From: Maritalea porphyrae
GTDB lineage: Bacteria; Pseudomonadota; Alphaproteobacteria; Rhizobiales; Devosiaceae
Length of the DNA stretch: 64,000 nt
Assembly: GCF_030159895.1 (NCBI RefSeq)
Contig: NZ_BSNI01000002.1
Span: 1,452,306 to 1,516,305 of the forward strand
Direction of reading: 5' to 3'
The stretch's first letter is position 1. Each line of letters opens with the position of its first letter. Of the stretch, positions 17,471-25,545 are shown in pieces. The notes beneath the pieces were generated by a model. It was not told the origin of the DNA and made no database searches. It saw only the letters and a program-made list of their open reading frames with translations. The translations under genes and the position numbers were made by a program.

Positions 17471-18931
17471 TTACGTTCGCCTCTCCAATAATGATATGCG
17501 ATCGGTTTGTTGCATTCCCAACCGATGGGTTAGGCGCGCGCCAAGTAGGGTGAAAGCAAGCACCCAATAGATTGCCTGTCCAAATATACCGGTTAGAGTG
17601 CCCAGAATAAGCACTGACATGACGAAGCCATGTTCAATCAAGCGAAAGTGCGATTGCCGATCACAAACTCTTTTGTAAGTTAGACCGGACAAGGCGCCAA
17701 ACCCGGCGCAGTAGAGCGCAATGCCAGCGGAGCCCAAGTCAGCATAGGCTTCCCCGAGCAATGTGGCATTCAGTCCGTCCCCTTCAAAGGTGTTGTAGGA
17801 TAGAAGCTTTAGCGTTTGATCGAAAGACATTTGCTGCCCAGGGAGCAGAGTAGACAATGTGTATTGGAACACTGTTGCATCGAAAACATCGGGGTTTGCT
17901 TCCTTTAGTGCGATCACCTGTTGGAACCCCGCAACATAGTTTGAAAACTGTAGCGATCCCCAATGTAAAAACATTGAAAGATTGTCTGAGGATGTAGCTT
18001 GTATGAAGGTAAGTGCACCTATTTCAGTGCTGGTTGAATAGACAACCAGCCGCAAATAACCCCAAATTAAAGCTCCAAAAACTGTTGTAGAGATAAGCGC
18101 TGTCACGAGAAAGGTGTGCTTTTGCGCAGTCGCATAGTTGAAGATAAAAACCAATGTAATCAGTATGAAAAAGGCAGGTCCGCGCCATCCCATTGTAAGG
18201 TTGATTGCAAGCACAAACGCGAACAGGATAAACGCAAGAATGTACATTGATCTTTCTCGCGTGGCTAATGCCAAGACAAAGAAAAAGTATACAGCGAACT
18301 GGGACATCCGCGTAAGGTATACGATATAACTTGTGACTTCTTGACGGGCGGCAAGTCGCGAAACCAATCCATTTTCTGATAGCGCTGGAATGCCGACTTT
18401 GATGTAGATATAGACAGTTGCCAGCGCCGCCGTGCCCACCAAACACCACAGGTAAATGCGCAACAATGTCGATATCGCAAAATCATTCATTTTGGGCGGC
18501 GTGGTTCGAAAATGGACACCAGAACTAAGCAACCAATTCGAAATGGCGAATGACCAAACACCTATGTTTGCGAAAAAAACGATTTGCGCTGCATTTGGCG
18601 ATCCGCTTTCGAAATGTCGAATTGAACCAAGGCCAAAAACGACAAAGAACAACAGTGCAATCACGGATGCCGGATGAAAAAAATCGAGCTTTATCCCGGC
18701 ACCAGCGACAATTATTGCACCACAGGTAAGGGCTAATGAAAAAAGATGCAGACGATAGCTTTCATCTGGGCTTGTGTTTGATACAGCGAGTACGAGAACC
18801 GCAGATCCGATCGCGCAACTCGCAGCAAGCACAATCATCACAATGTGAAGAATACCCAACCGGCGCGGGTGCGCTGTTGATAGAAGTTCACTACTTTGCT
18901 GAGCTCCGGTTTTGCTAGGCAATTGCTGCAT
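17471..18931 (-). CDS. O-antigen/capsule polymerase (Wzy-like)
   Basis: 486-residue integral membrane protein with about ten to twelve hydrophobic segments. A large periplasmic loop lies in the second half (about residues 295-390), the usual topology of oligosaccharide repeat-unit polymerases. It lacks recognisable enzyme motifs, as Wzy proteins do. The final segments fit the O-antigen ligase/polymerase class, and the gene lies between a flippase and a sulfotransferase. It overlaps the flippase gene by 17 bases. The call rests on topology and context more than on motifs. Confidence 0.75.
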   Translation of the reverse strand: MQQLPSKTGAQQSSELLSTAHPRRLGILHIVMIVLAASCAIGSAVLVLAVSNTSPDESYRLHLFSLALTCGAIIVAGAGIKLDFFHPASVIALLFFVVFGLGSIRHFESGSPNAAQIVFFANIGVWSFAISNWLLSSGVHFRTTPPKMNDFAISTLLRIYLWCLVGTAALATVYIYIKVGIPALSENGLVSRLAARQEVTSYIVYLTRMSQFAVYFFFVLALATRERSMYILAFILFAFVLAINLTMGWRGPAFFILITLVFIFNYATAQKHTFLVTALISTTVFGALIWGYLRLVVYSTSTEIGALTFIQATSSDNLSMFLHWGSLQFSNYVAGFQQVIALKEANPDVFDATVFQYTLSTLLPGQQMSFDQTLKLLSYNTFEGDGLNATLLGEAYADLGSAGIALYCAGFGALSGLTYKRVCDRQSHFRLIEHGFVMSVLILGTLTGIFGQAIYWVLAFTLLGARLTHRLGMQQTDRISLLERRT

Positions 18932-20195
18932 GGCCTCCCACCAAAGTTCGACATGTGTAGGCGATCAATACACCTCTGATAACGGTTGCGAGGGCGACGG
19001 CGGCGGCTACAAAAACAATGCTGCCGAAAAGACAAGCGCATGCAATCGCGGCGAGACAAAACGGAACTGTCCAAATCATCACATCACGCACCGATCTTTC
19101 GCGTCCGGCTGCCACTAGTGCCGTGCCGCCAAAGCCCGTTGCGATTGTTACCAAATGACCGGTCGCAAGGATTACAGCGACCAACCAAGTTGTATCATTG
19201 GCAGTGCCAAATATGATTGGCAAGAAAGGTCGAGAGAAAACAATTATGGCAAGAACAATGCCGCCTGCCAAAAAAGCAAGTTTGGTCGTGTCACGGCAGA
19301 TTCTAAGCGCTTGAGATGTTCGGTCCTGAGCAAACTCCTGCGCAAGTCTTGGGGCAATGGCGAGGTTAAGCGTGACTTGAACGTAGATCGTCAGAATAGC
19401 AATTCGATTTGCAGGAAAGTATTGAGCGGCATCTTCATTTCCCAATAATATGCCAACGGCGACAACATCCATTGATACAAGAATTAAGCCCGCAGCGTTC
19501 ACCATCATCAGATCAAAAGAAGATTTGAGGTACTTCAGATCCAGGCATTCTTTTAGCTTGAGAAAAGAAAGTGTGGGAACAAACCCAATAGAATTGAAGC
19601 GAAAAAATTGTAGTCCAACGCAGATGAGCAACGCTGACAATAGGGAGATCGCGCCAGTTTCAATTGTCGCGTTCCCGACTAGCCCCAAGATGAGCAGAAT
19701 TATCGCAAGTGTGAGCAAGCGCCATAAAACCTCGCGTGGTGCCATCGCCCAAACAAACATCCCATGCGCGCGACCTATTCCAGATAGGGCACCGTTTATT
19801 GATAGAATGACTGTCAAAATGTTTGAACAAAACACAATTGTCGGAGTTGCTCCGTTGGCCATGTAAAACCCGGCTACCACTAATCCGCAGAACAAGCCAA
19901 ATACTAGGCTGATGATGACGGCGAGGCTTGCTTTTTCAGATGAGTGGCCAGCATCACGCAGTGCCAGTCCTTTTGAAATCTCCCGTGCGACAAGATCGCG
20001 CTGGCCAAACTCGCCAATGGTGCCCATGAACAAAATCATACTCAGCAAAGTGGCTAACTGCCCGAAGTCATTGGCGGGAAGTAGAAAAGAAGCGATGGAT
20101 GCAAATCCAAATGTGGAAATTAGCCCAAGTACGCGAATTGAAAGTGTATTGCCTACGGCCGCGATTAGCGGGCGCCTGTAGCTCTGCAAAAACAT
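18915..20195 (-). CDS. Polysaccharide flippase (Wzx/MATE-like)
   Basis: 426 residues with about twelve membrane helices, in the pattern of the polysaccharide biosynthesis (PST)/MVF family. The start MFLQSYRRPLIAAVGNTLSIRVLGLIS carries a short basic tail before helix 1. FGQLATLLSMILFMGTIGEFGQRD and the later FLPIIFGTAND are typical of Wzx. It would move lipid-linked repeats across the inner membrane to the polymerase encoded just downstream. A terminator for the upstream spike genes lies only about 25 bases before its start, so its promoter may overlap that terminator or the end of the spike gene. Confidence 0.85.
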   Translation of the reverse strand: MFLQSYRRPLIAAVGNTLSIRVLGLISTFGFASIASFLLPANDFGQLATLLSMILFMGTIGEFGQRDLVAREISKGLALRDAGHSSEKASLAVIISLVFGLFCGLVVAGFYMANGATPTIVFCSNILTVILSINGALSGIGRAHGMFVWAMAPREVLWRLLTLAIILLILGLVGNATIETGAISLLSALLICVGLQFFRFNSIGFVPTLSFLKLKECLDLKYLKSSFDLMMVNAAGLILVSMDVVAVGILLGNEDAAQYFPANRIAILTIYVQVTLNLAIAPRLAQEFAQDRTSQALRICRDTTKLAFLAGGIVLAIIVFSRPFLPIIFGTANDTTWLVAVILATGHLVTIATGFGGTALVAAGRERSVRDVMIWTVPFCLAAIACACLFGSIVFVAAAVALATVIRGVLIAYTCRTLVGGHAAIA

Positions 20196-20217
20196 TAAGC
20201 AACCAAAAAAGTGTAAT

Positions 20218-20253
20218 CTAAAAAATATCGTCGCTCGAAAAATTGAGCGACGA
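20218..20253 (-). terminator. Rho-independent terminator after the spike fibre gene
   Basis: A perfect 9-bp stem pairs TCGTCGCTC (20228-20236) with GAGCGACGA (20245-20253) around an 8-base loop. On the minus strand it is followed by TATTTTTTAG. It lies about 50 bases past the spike fibre stop and should end a transcript coming from the spike genes, separating them from the flippase gene. Confidence 0.8.
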
Positions 20254-20301
20254 ATGGGATGATTGCATGTTTAAAGCGGGTTGCCAAACTTGTTCGATTG
20301 T

Positions 20302-21276
20302 TCAGCCCAGATATGGGTAGGCGACTATGCGTCTTATAGGAGCGCCGGACAGCGGAGGAGTAACAATGTGGCTCCCAGCAATTTCTTCATCACCGGTTTC
20401 AGTTTCAAGAGTTATACGGTGCGTTCCGGTAGGAAGATCCAGCGTAAGAATATCGGCAAGGCGCGATTTCGGCGTGCCGGAAGATAGCACGGGTGTCGTG
20501 GGCGAGGAACCAACTCCGATATTCGGCACGGCGAGACGAATTGAAAAGTCTATTGGGATGCCGCTCGTCGCTGAAAAGAAGTCCAAATTTGCTTTGGCAC
20601 AACCTACCGGGGATGACGAAAGTTTTGAAAAACGCTGAAAACTGGTATCAATGTCGCCACCAATTGCTTTCAGTCCCGCCGCAAGATACCCATTTGCTGC
20701 CGTGTACCAAATTGGACCAAATTGGAAACTGCTGGCATTCGGCAAGTTGCCAGATACAAGCGAACAAAAGAGGGTGGCAATGTGTTCTGCAAGCGGTGTT
20801 GCATTGCATTCGGCAACACCACTAGGGCGCAGCCGCCAATGACTGGTTGGCGTACCTTGGAAACGAAGGTCGATAGACGTTAGCCCTTTGTGGTCGCCAA
20901 CGGCTAGAACCTCGACATTTACTCCGCTGCTTGTTGCGGTCTCGGTCCATCCGGCCGGCAACGTTCCCCCTGCACCAAGGATGCCAATGGTTGCCGAGCT
21001 AGTGCTCGTATAGCTGCCAATTTCGGTAAACTCGCTCTCAATCGTGATACCGTTTTCAGCGAGCGCCAATTGTTCAGTAGCGACGTTTTCCCAATTTCCA
21101 CTATTGTCTGCGACAAGTTTTTCCGTCGCGCGAGTAAACATATAGGCTTCGTCTACGCTTATGTGTTTGCCTAGCGAAACGGCACGACGTCGTAGGAAAT
21201 CTAGGGCAAAGGTTGCATTCTGCGGCCACCACGTCTGTGGTGTCGATGCTCGGGGCGAAATGTAGCCGGATAACAT
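20302..21276 (-). CDS. Phage/GTA head spike fibre-like protein
   Basis: 324 residues, not an enzyme of polysaccharide synthesis. An N-terminal segment (about 45-85) reads FTRATEKLVADNSG, then NGITIES, then T: the FSRAS-type strand pattern found at the start of many phage tail and head-spike fibres. A jelly-roll-like domain follows, with LPAGW at 106-110 and IDLRFQGTP at 135-143. It closes with LAVPNIGVGSSPTTP and SSGTPKSRLAD, the equivalent of the phage motif LPQLExGxxxTSPIxTxGxxxTRxAD. The end is PIRRIVAYPYLG. It starts on the TAATG that ends the spike base gene. In Rhodobacter capsulatus GTA the matching pair (GhsA/GhsB, rcc01079/rcc01080) forms capsule-binding head spikes. The family match is from recall of patterns, not a search. 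Confidence 0.72.
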   Translation of the reverse strand: MLSGYISPRASTPQTWWPQNATFALDFLRRRAVSLGKHISVDEAYMFTRATEKLVADNSGNWENVATEQLALAENGITIESEFTEIGSYTSTSSATIGILGAGGTLPAGWTETATSSGVNVEVLAVGDHKGLTSIDLRFQGTPTSHWRLRPSGVAECNATPLAEHIATLFCSLVSGNLPNASSFQFGPIWYTAANGYLAAGLKAIGGDIDTSFQRFSKLSSSPVGCAKANLDFFSATSGIPIDFSIRLAVPNIGVGSSPTTPVLSSGTPKSRLADILTLDLPTGTHRITLETETGDEEIAGSHIVTPPLSGAPIRRIVAYPYLG

Positions 21277-21539
21277 TAGACAATTCCGACAAGGCTTGTG
21301 GCCGTCGTCCCTGTGGCAAGCACAGCTTGTGCGCGGACCGGCAAAACCGAGCCGCCAGACAGACCTTCAAACGTAACGAGAGCGCCTGATGGGGTTTTTA
21401 ATGTGACCTGACCAGGGCCACCAATGTAGATCGCGCGTACCAATTCGGCGAAATCTGTTACGTCACTTGGCGTAATTGAAAAAGCGTCAAGCGCTGGAGC
21501 GTCAAAGCTAGGTGCTCGTCCTTGAAATCTATCTTGCAT
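21276..21539 (-). CDS. Spike base protein, RCAP_Rcc01079-like
   Basis: 87 residues, the normal size of this small family. Recognisable elements are DAFSITPSDVTDFAELVRAI, YIGGPGQVTLKTPSG, VTFEGLSGGSVLPVRA and a final ATGTTATSLVGIV. I know this order from the head-spike base protein of the R. capsulatus gene transfer agent and its phage relatives. The base anchors the spike fibre to the capsid. The ATG at 21539 has AAGGAA about eight bases upstream, within a small hairpin. The stop overlaps the spike fibre start (TAATG), so the two genes are coupled. No other capsid or tail gene is in the window. Confidence 0.8.
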   Translation of the reverse strand: MQDRFQGRAPSFDAPALDAFSITPSDVTDFAELVRAIYIGGPGQVTLKTPSGALVTFEGLSGGSVLPVRAQAVLATGTTATSLVGIV

Positions 21540-21542
21540 CAG

Positions 21543-21568
21543 GGTGTTCCTTCTTTTTCGAGAACACC
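21543..21568 (-). promoter_or_regulatory. Hairpin over the spike base ribosome-binding site
   Basis: GGTGTTC (21543-21549) and GAACACC (21562-21568) form a 7-bp stem with a 12-base loop. On the minus-strand mRNA the Shine-Dalgarno AAGGAA straddles the loop and the second arm, four to ten bases before the spike base ATG. The structure could limit translation of the spike genes, or could be an incidental stem. Confidence 0.4.
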
Positions 21569-21586
21569 AAAATACTACCGCCCTTG

Positions 21587-22723
21587 TTAGCGGGGATAAG
21601 TTTTTCGAACTTGGTCTTCGAGCAACGCTTCATATTGGCTAAGAACGTTGCCCCATGTGAATTGCCTTCTATGCCGCTCTGCCGCCGCATATCGAGCGGT
21701 TTCTAGCTTATCGGAAGGCGCTGAAAGCATCTCGATAAGCTGTTGGCATTGCACATCGCCAGAGAAAAAGAACTGGGAGTCTCCAGCAGTCCAGCGATTG
21801 TATAAGTTGTCGTGGGCAATAACTGCGCTACCAGCGGCCATTGCCTCGACCAGTGACGGGTTTGTGCCTCCAACGCGGTGCCCATGAATGTGCGCGCGTG
21901 CGTAATAGCGGAGAGCGCCAACAATAGTTTTGTCATAAATGGCGCCGGGGAATATGACATCCTGATTGGCGGCTGCGCGCACCTTTTTGTGGTAGCGGAT
22001 ATTGTCATCCAACGGACCTACAATAACCAGTTTTTGATTTGTCTTCGCATTCGAAAACGCAGTCACAATTTCCAGGATTGAGTTTTCGGGTTCGATGCGC
22101 GCGATTGATAAGAAATAGCAGTCCCGTTTTAATTGAAAACTGTCGAGCACAGAAATCGAGGGAGTTTCAATTTGATCAGCGCCGTAGGGGATCATTGTCG
22201 GCGATTTGAATGAACGAGCGGCAATATGGGTTGCAATGTGTGGGTTGTCCGCAATAGCAATTGAACTGACATTGGCACCGATAAGCTCGTTGCACAGCAG
22301 CCAAAATTTGGCGGGCAATGACCATTTGTCCCGATGCCACTCAATGCCGTCCATATTCATTATAACGGTACGACCCAGCATACGTTGAATGATGTTGAAA
22401 ATTGCTGTGTTATATCCAAGGACGAGATCGATACCATCGCGCCAAACGACATCTTTTACGCATTTGAGATCAAATTCCATTGTGCCTAGAACACCAGCAA
22501 ATTGCGTTCCAATATGAACTCTTTCTACGCCGTGCCAGCGGTCCACGTGAATTTGGATATTTGAAGTCTGTTCCCTAGAACTGGATTGGCAATAGACGCG
22601 TACAAGCCATCCCTTTTGTGTGAGAAAGAGAGCAAGATGCTCAGCAAACGTCTCAAAGCCGCCGTGTCTGGCAGGTACGCCCCTGGTGCCTAAGATGTTG
22701 AGGGTTTTTTGTTTTTTAGACAT
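21587..22723 (-). CDS. Glycosyltransferase family 4 with DUF1972 N-terminal domain (rhamnosyltransferase-like)
   Basis: 378 residues from the ATG at 22723 (MSKKQKTLNILGTRG). NILGTRGVPARHGGFETFAEHL is the hallmark of the DUF1972 acceptor domain of rhamnosyl- and related transferases (WsaF/RgpA type). The C-terminal GT-B domain shows SIARIEPENSILEIV, a HGHRVGGTNPSLVEAMAAG donor motif and a normal family end. The frame continues to a GTG at 22786 and would add a hydrophobic 21-residue leader, but AAGGA lies directly against that GTG, so the internal ATG is preferred. It is transcribed toward the spike genes, 47 bases away. Confidence 0.86.
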   Translation of the reverse strand: MSKKQKTLNILGTRGVPARHGGFETFAEHLALFLTQKGWLVRVYCQSSSREQTSNIQIHVDRWHGVERVHIGTQFAGVLGTMEFDLKCVKDVVWRDGIDLVLGYNTAIFNIIQRMLGRTVIMNMDGIEWHRDKWSLPAKFWLLCNELIGANVSSIAIADNPHIATHIAARSFKSPTMIPYGADQIETPSISVLDSFQLKRDCYFLSIARIEPENSILEIVTAFSNAKTNQKLVIVGPLDDNIRYHKKVRAAANQDVIFPGAIYDKTIVGALRYYARAHIHGHRVGGTNPSLVEAMAAGSAVIAHDNLYNRWTAGDSQFFFSGDVQCQQLIEMLSAPSDKLETARYAAAERHRRQFTWGNVLSQYEALLEDQVRKTYPR

Positions 22724-23126
22724 GCCGTATGTGGGCTTAGTTTTAAGAATGAAATAAAGTAAAAGTGCAAAATATAAGTTGGCCACTCCTTGAACACTGA
22801 ATAAGTATTTTCAGCGAGACCATGAATAGTTAATCAGACTGAACCGTGCGACACAATTCAATTGTTAGGCAGTATTTCCAACAAAAAGCGTTGGATTGCC
22901 GTTTAGCGATAAAGTTGCTAGCCTACCTAAATATTTTTTGACTTTTTAGTTGTTGTTTTGGTTTTGTTTTGGGTTTTCGTTTGATGCCTTTGCACATGAG
23001 TGTTCAAGTTCTCAATTAATGGTATTACTTTGCTCGTCTCAAGCGAATGGGACGGTTGAGAATTCGCGTGCGCGTCTTTTGTAGCCTACTTGCCAAACAC
23101 GACATGGCAATGAATGGGGCTGCGCC
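22724..23126. other. Divergent intergenic region upstream of the autokinase gene
   Basis: About 400 bases without a supported gene, between the leftward glycosyltransferase and rightward wzc-like gene. It is AT-rich with a G/T-rich low-complexity stretch at about 22940-22985 (repeated TTTTG). TTCTCAA at 23009-23015 is repeated inverted as TTGAGAA at 23056-23062, a possible regulator site. Promoters for both directions are expected here, but none is convincing. Confidence 0.4.
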
Positions 23127-25277
23127 ATGAACGAACGAAATATTGATCTGCGGGGCATATTCGTCATCTTACGCCGCCGGGTGAAATTGGTATTGTTCAT
23201 AATTGTCATCGGGATGCTGGCTACCGCGTCATTGCTCTACGCGTTACCTTCCAACTATGTCGCAAAAACTCAGCTTTTTTTGGATGTCGCAGGCGCCGAT
23301 GGCTCCAATACAAAACAATCTAATGCATTTGGGTTGACCAATTCCATCGTCGAAAGTGAGGTGAAGTTGATCAAATCCGAACCAGTTTTGGTCAAAGCGT
23401 TTGCGGATTTGCAGCTCTTGCAGACAGAAGAGTTTGGGAACAAGCGGTCTTGGCTCAGCGTCTTTGGCGTTCCCGGCAGCCCTTCAGGTTTGCAGCAGGA
23501 CGAAGCAGCTGCGTCTCAAGCGTTTGAAGAGTTCAACAAACGAATTTCCGCAAAAAGACTGGGGCTGACCTTTTTAATAGAGGTGACGGCTCGATCGGAA
23601 AACGCGAAGCGTGCAGCAGATATTGCGAATGCTATTGCGAGTTCGCATATCGAGTTAAAACTGAAATACAATCTTGCTCAAACTAAATCAGTACAAGTTC
23701 TGTTGGATGCCAGCGCCGTTGAAACGCGGAAGGTACTTGATGTCGCTGAGACTCAATTGCAGTCATATTTCGTCGACAACTTAGACGAATTCGCGGCGCA
23801 AACTTCTGACACACAACTTGATCAAATTCGGCGTGAACTCCAACTAGTGCAAGAAGATAGAGCGCGTGATGAGCGGCGTTTCGAACTACTAAATGAATTT
23901 GGGCGCGAAAAGAACTGGGATATTCTCAAATCCAGTTCCATAAGTTCGAACTTGCAATTAGCGCAAAAACAAAGGGACGCCTTGCTTCGCCGCATTGAAG
24001 CCGAACCCAATTCGGATGCGAATGAGGCGCTTGATGAACAGCTAGAGCTGTTGCAGAAGCAAATAAATCTATTGGTTGACCAAGAGGTTTCAGTCATCGA
24101 GACAGACCTGCGCAAAGGTATTGTTTTGGAGAAAGACTTGCTTTCTAGGGCGCGGAACCGAGCAGTTGAGTTGGATTTTCCTTCGCCACTTCTAAGACAA
24201 TTCTATCAAATAAAGGCAAGTGCAGAGACAGCGCGCAAGCAATATGAAAATGCGCTCGAGGCAGCTTCTTCCAATCGCGTCCGTGCCGCAACATTGCTTT
24301 CAGATGTCCGTATTGTATCTACAGCGACGGTGCCACTTCACGCCGTCTCGCCAAACCGGCCGTTGATGCTGGCTTTGGCGTTATTGTTCTTTGTTACGGT
24401 TGCAATAATTCTTGCACTTTTGTTGGATCATTATTGGGGTGGCATTTCCTCAAGTGAGCAGCTTGAAGAATTATTGGGTTTGCGAACCGGAGCTGTTTTG
24501 CCGCAAGTTGAAAGTCGCGATGCCTCCTTGCATGCCCGACAGCAACACCTTGCGTTTATTATGGATGATGCACCCAACTCTGCTTTTTCAGAGGCGGTAC
24601 GAAAGCTGCGATCTGAAATTGAAATCTCGGCAGGCAAAGCAAAAGGAAATTCGGATACTGGCGGCACAGTCATTTTGCTTTCTTCTGCTGTTGCGAAAGA
24701 AGGAAAATCAACTGTTTCAATTGCGTTGGCGAAAAACTTGGCTGCGTCTGGCGCACGCACGCTTATCATCGACGCAGATTTGAGAAAGCCGACAATTCAC
24801 GAATATTTGGGTTTGGAGGGGGAAAACGGCCTTGTTGAGTTCTTAAAAGACACAAAGGAAACTGATTTTCTGGCGAAATCCTTCAAAACCCGTGTCGCCC
24901 CAAATTTGGATGTGTTGCCTGGGCGCAGTTTGCTTGGTTTAAAGACGGATGCGCTTGTTTCCAGTGTCGGGTTTCAACAGCTCATTAGAAGCGTGCGTAG
25001 ACATTATGATTTTATCATTCTTGACACGCCGCCGCTGCTGCCTGTCGTCGATACAACCTATCTTTTGCCGCATGCCGACGTGGTGCTTTTGATCGTTGGA
25101 TTCCAAAGTACCGACCAACGACAGGTCCAGCACGCCGCCAAATTGATTGTAGAACACGCAGGCGCAAAAGCTGCAATAATACCGATTCTAAACAAAAGCG
25201 ACCTAATCGCAGCACAATACCTCCAGCATTACGGCGGCTACCGTTTTTCAGGGATTACGCAAATCGCTGCGGATTGA
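23127..25277 (+). CDS. Polysaccharide co-polymerase and tyrosine autokinase (Wzc/ExoP-like)
   Basis: 716 residues. A Wzz domain starts the protein, with a membrane helix at about 20-40. A long coiled-coil periplasmic part (about 190-400) follows, and a second helix at about 412-436. The C-terminal BY-kinase domain has Walker A at about 520-530 (AVAKEGKSTVS), Walker A' (IIDADLRKP) and Walker B at about 628-635 (FIILDTPP). The tail carries three tyrosines in YLQHYGGYRF, fewer than in E. coli Wzc. It controls chain length and export by autophosphorylation cycles. Matching Wza and phosphatase genes are not in the window. Followed after 260 bases by the phosphoglycosyl transferase gene. Confidence 0.92.
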   Translation: MNERNIDLRGIFVILRRRVKLVLFIIVIGMLATASLLYALPSNYVAKTQLFLDVAGADGSNTKQSNAFGLTNSIVESEVKLIKSEPVLVKAFADLQLLQTEEFGNKRSWLSVFGVPGSPSGLQQDEAAASQAFEEFNKRISAKRLGLTFLIEVTARSENAKRAADIANAIASSHIELKLKYNLAQTKSVQVLLDASAVETRKVLDVAETQLQSYFVDNLDEFAAQTSDTQLDQIRRELQLVQEDRARDERRFELLNEFGREKNWDILKSSSISSNLQLAQKQRDALLRRIEAEPNSDANEALDEQLELLQKQINLLVDQEVSVIETDLRKGIVLEKDLLSRARNRAVELDFPSPLLRQFYQIKASAETARKQYENALEAASSNRVRAATLLSDVRIVSTATVPLHAVSPNRPLMLALALLFFVTVAIILALLLDHYWGGISSSEQLEELLGLRTGAVLPQVESRDASLHARQQHLAFIMDDAPNSAFSEAVRKLRSEIEISAGKAKGNSDTGGTVILLSSAVAKEGKSTVSIALAKNLAASGARTLIIDADLRKPTIHEYLGLEGENGLVEFLKDTKETDFLAKSFKTRVAPNLDVLPGRSLLGLKTDALVSSVGFQQLIRSVRRHYDFIILDTPPLLPVVDTTYLLPHADVVLLIVGFQSTDQRQVQHAAKLIVEHAGAKAAIIPILNKSDLIAAQYLQHYGGYRFSGITQIAAD

Positions 25278-25545
25278 CCGGCGCTCCAACTTCAGGTGAG
25301 GCTAATTTGCCCGTCGGTGCGCCACTTCGCTCAACCTTGGGTTAAGTGCGCCGCGTACAGTAGCGCTAGATTTTGTTTTCCGAACGCGAAAATTGAAATC
25401 TTTAAGGCGACGTGTCCCTAAAACATATTTTAATTCAGTGTATTATTGGCGGGTTAATGTTTTGTTAATATATGTATTGATGCGTAAGTAGGTCGCTGTT
25501 AGCGTCAACACATACTTATACTGAAAAATATACTCTAGGTTGTTT

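Noticed and set aside
21587-22786. GTG start at 22786 adding a membrane-anchor leader to the glycosyltransferase
   Set aside because: The purine-rich AAGGA touches the GTG with no spacing, and family members start near the LGTRG motif. ATG 22723 is kept.
22940-22985. TTTTG-rich stretch as a repeat array or origin
   Set aside because: The repeats are irregular and short. They look like low-complexity intergenic DNA.
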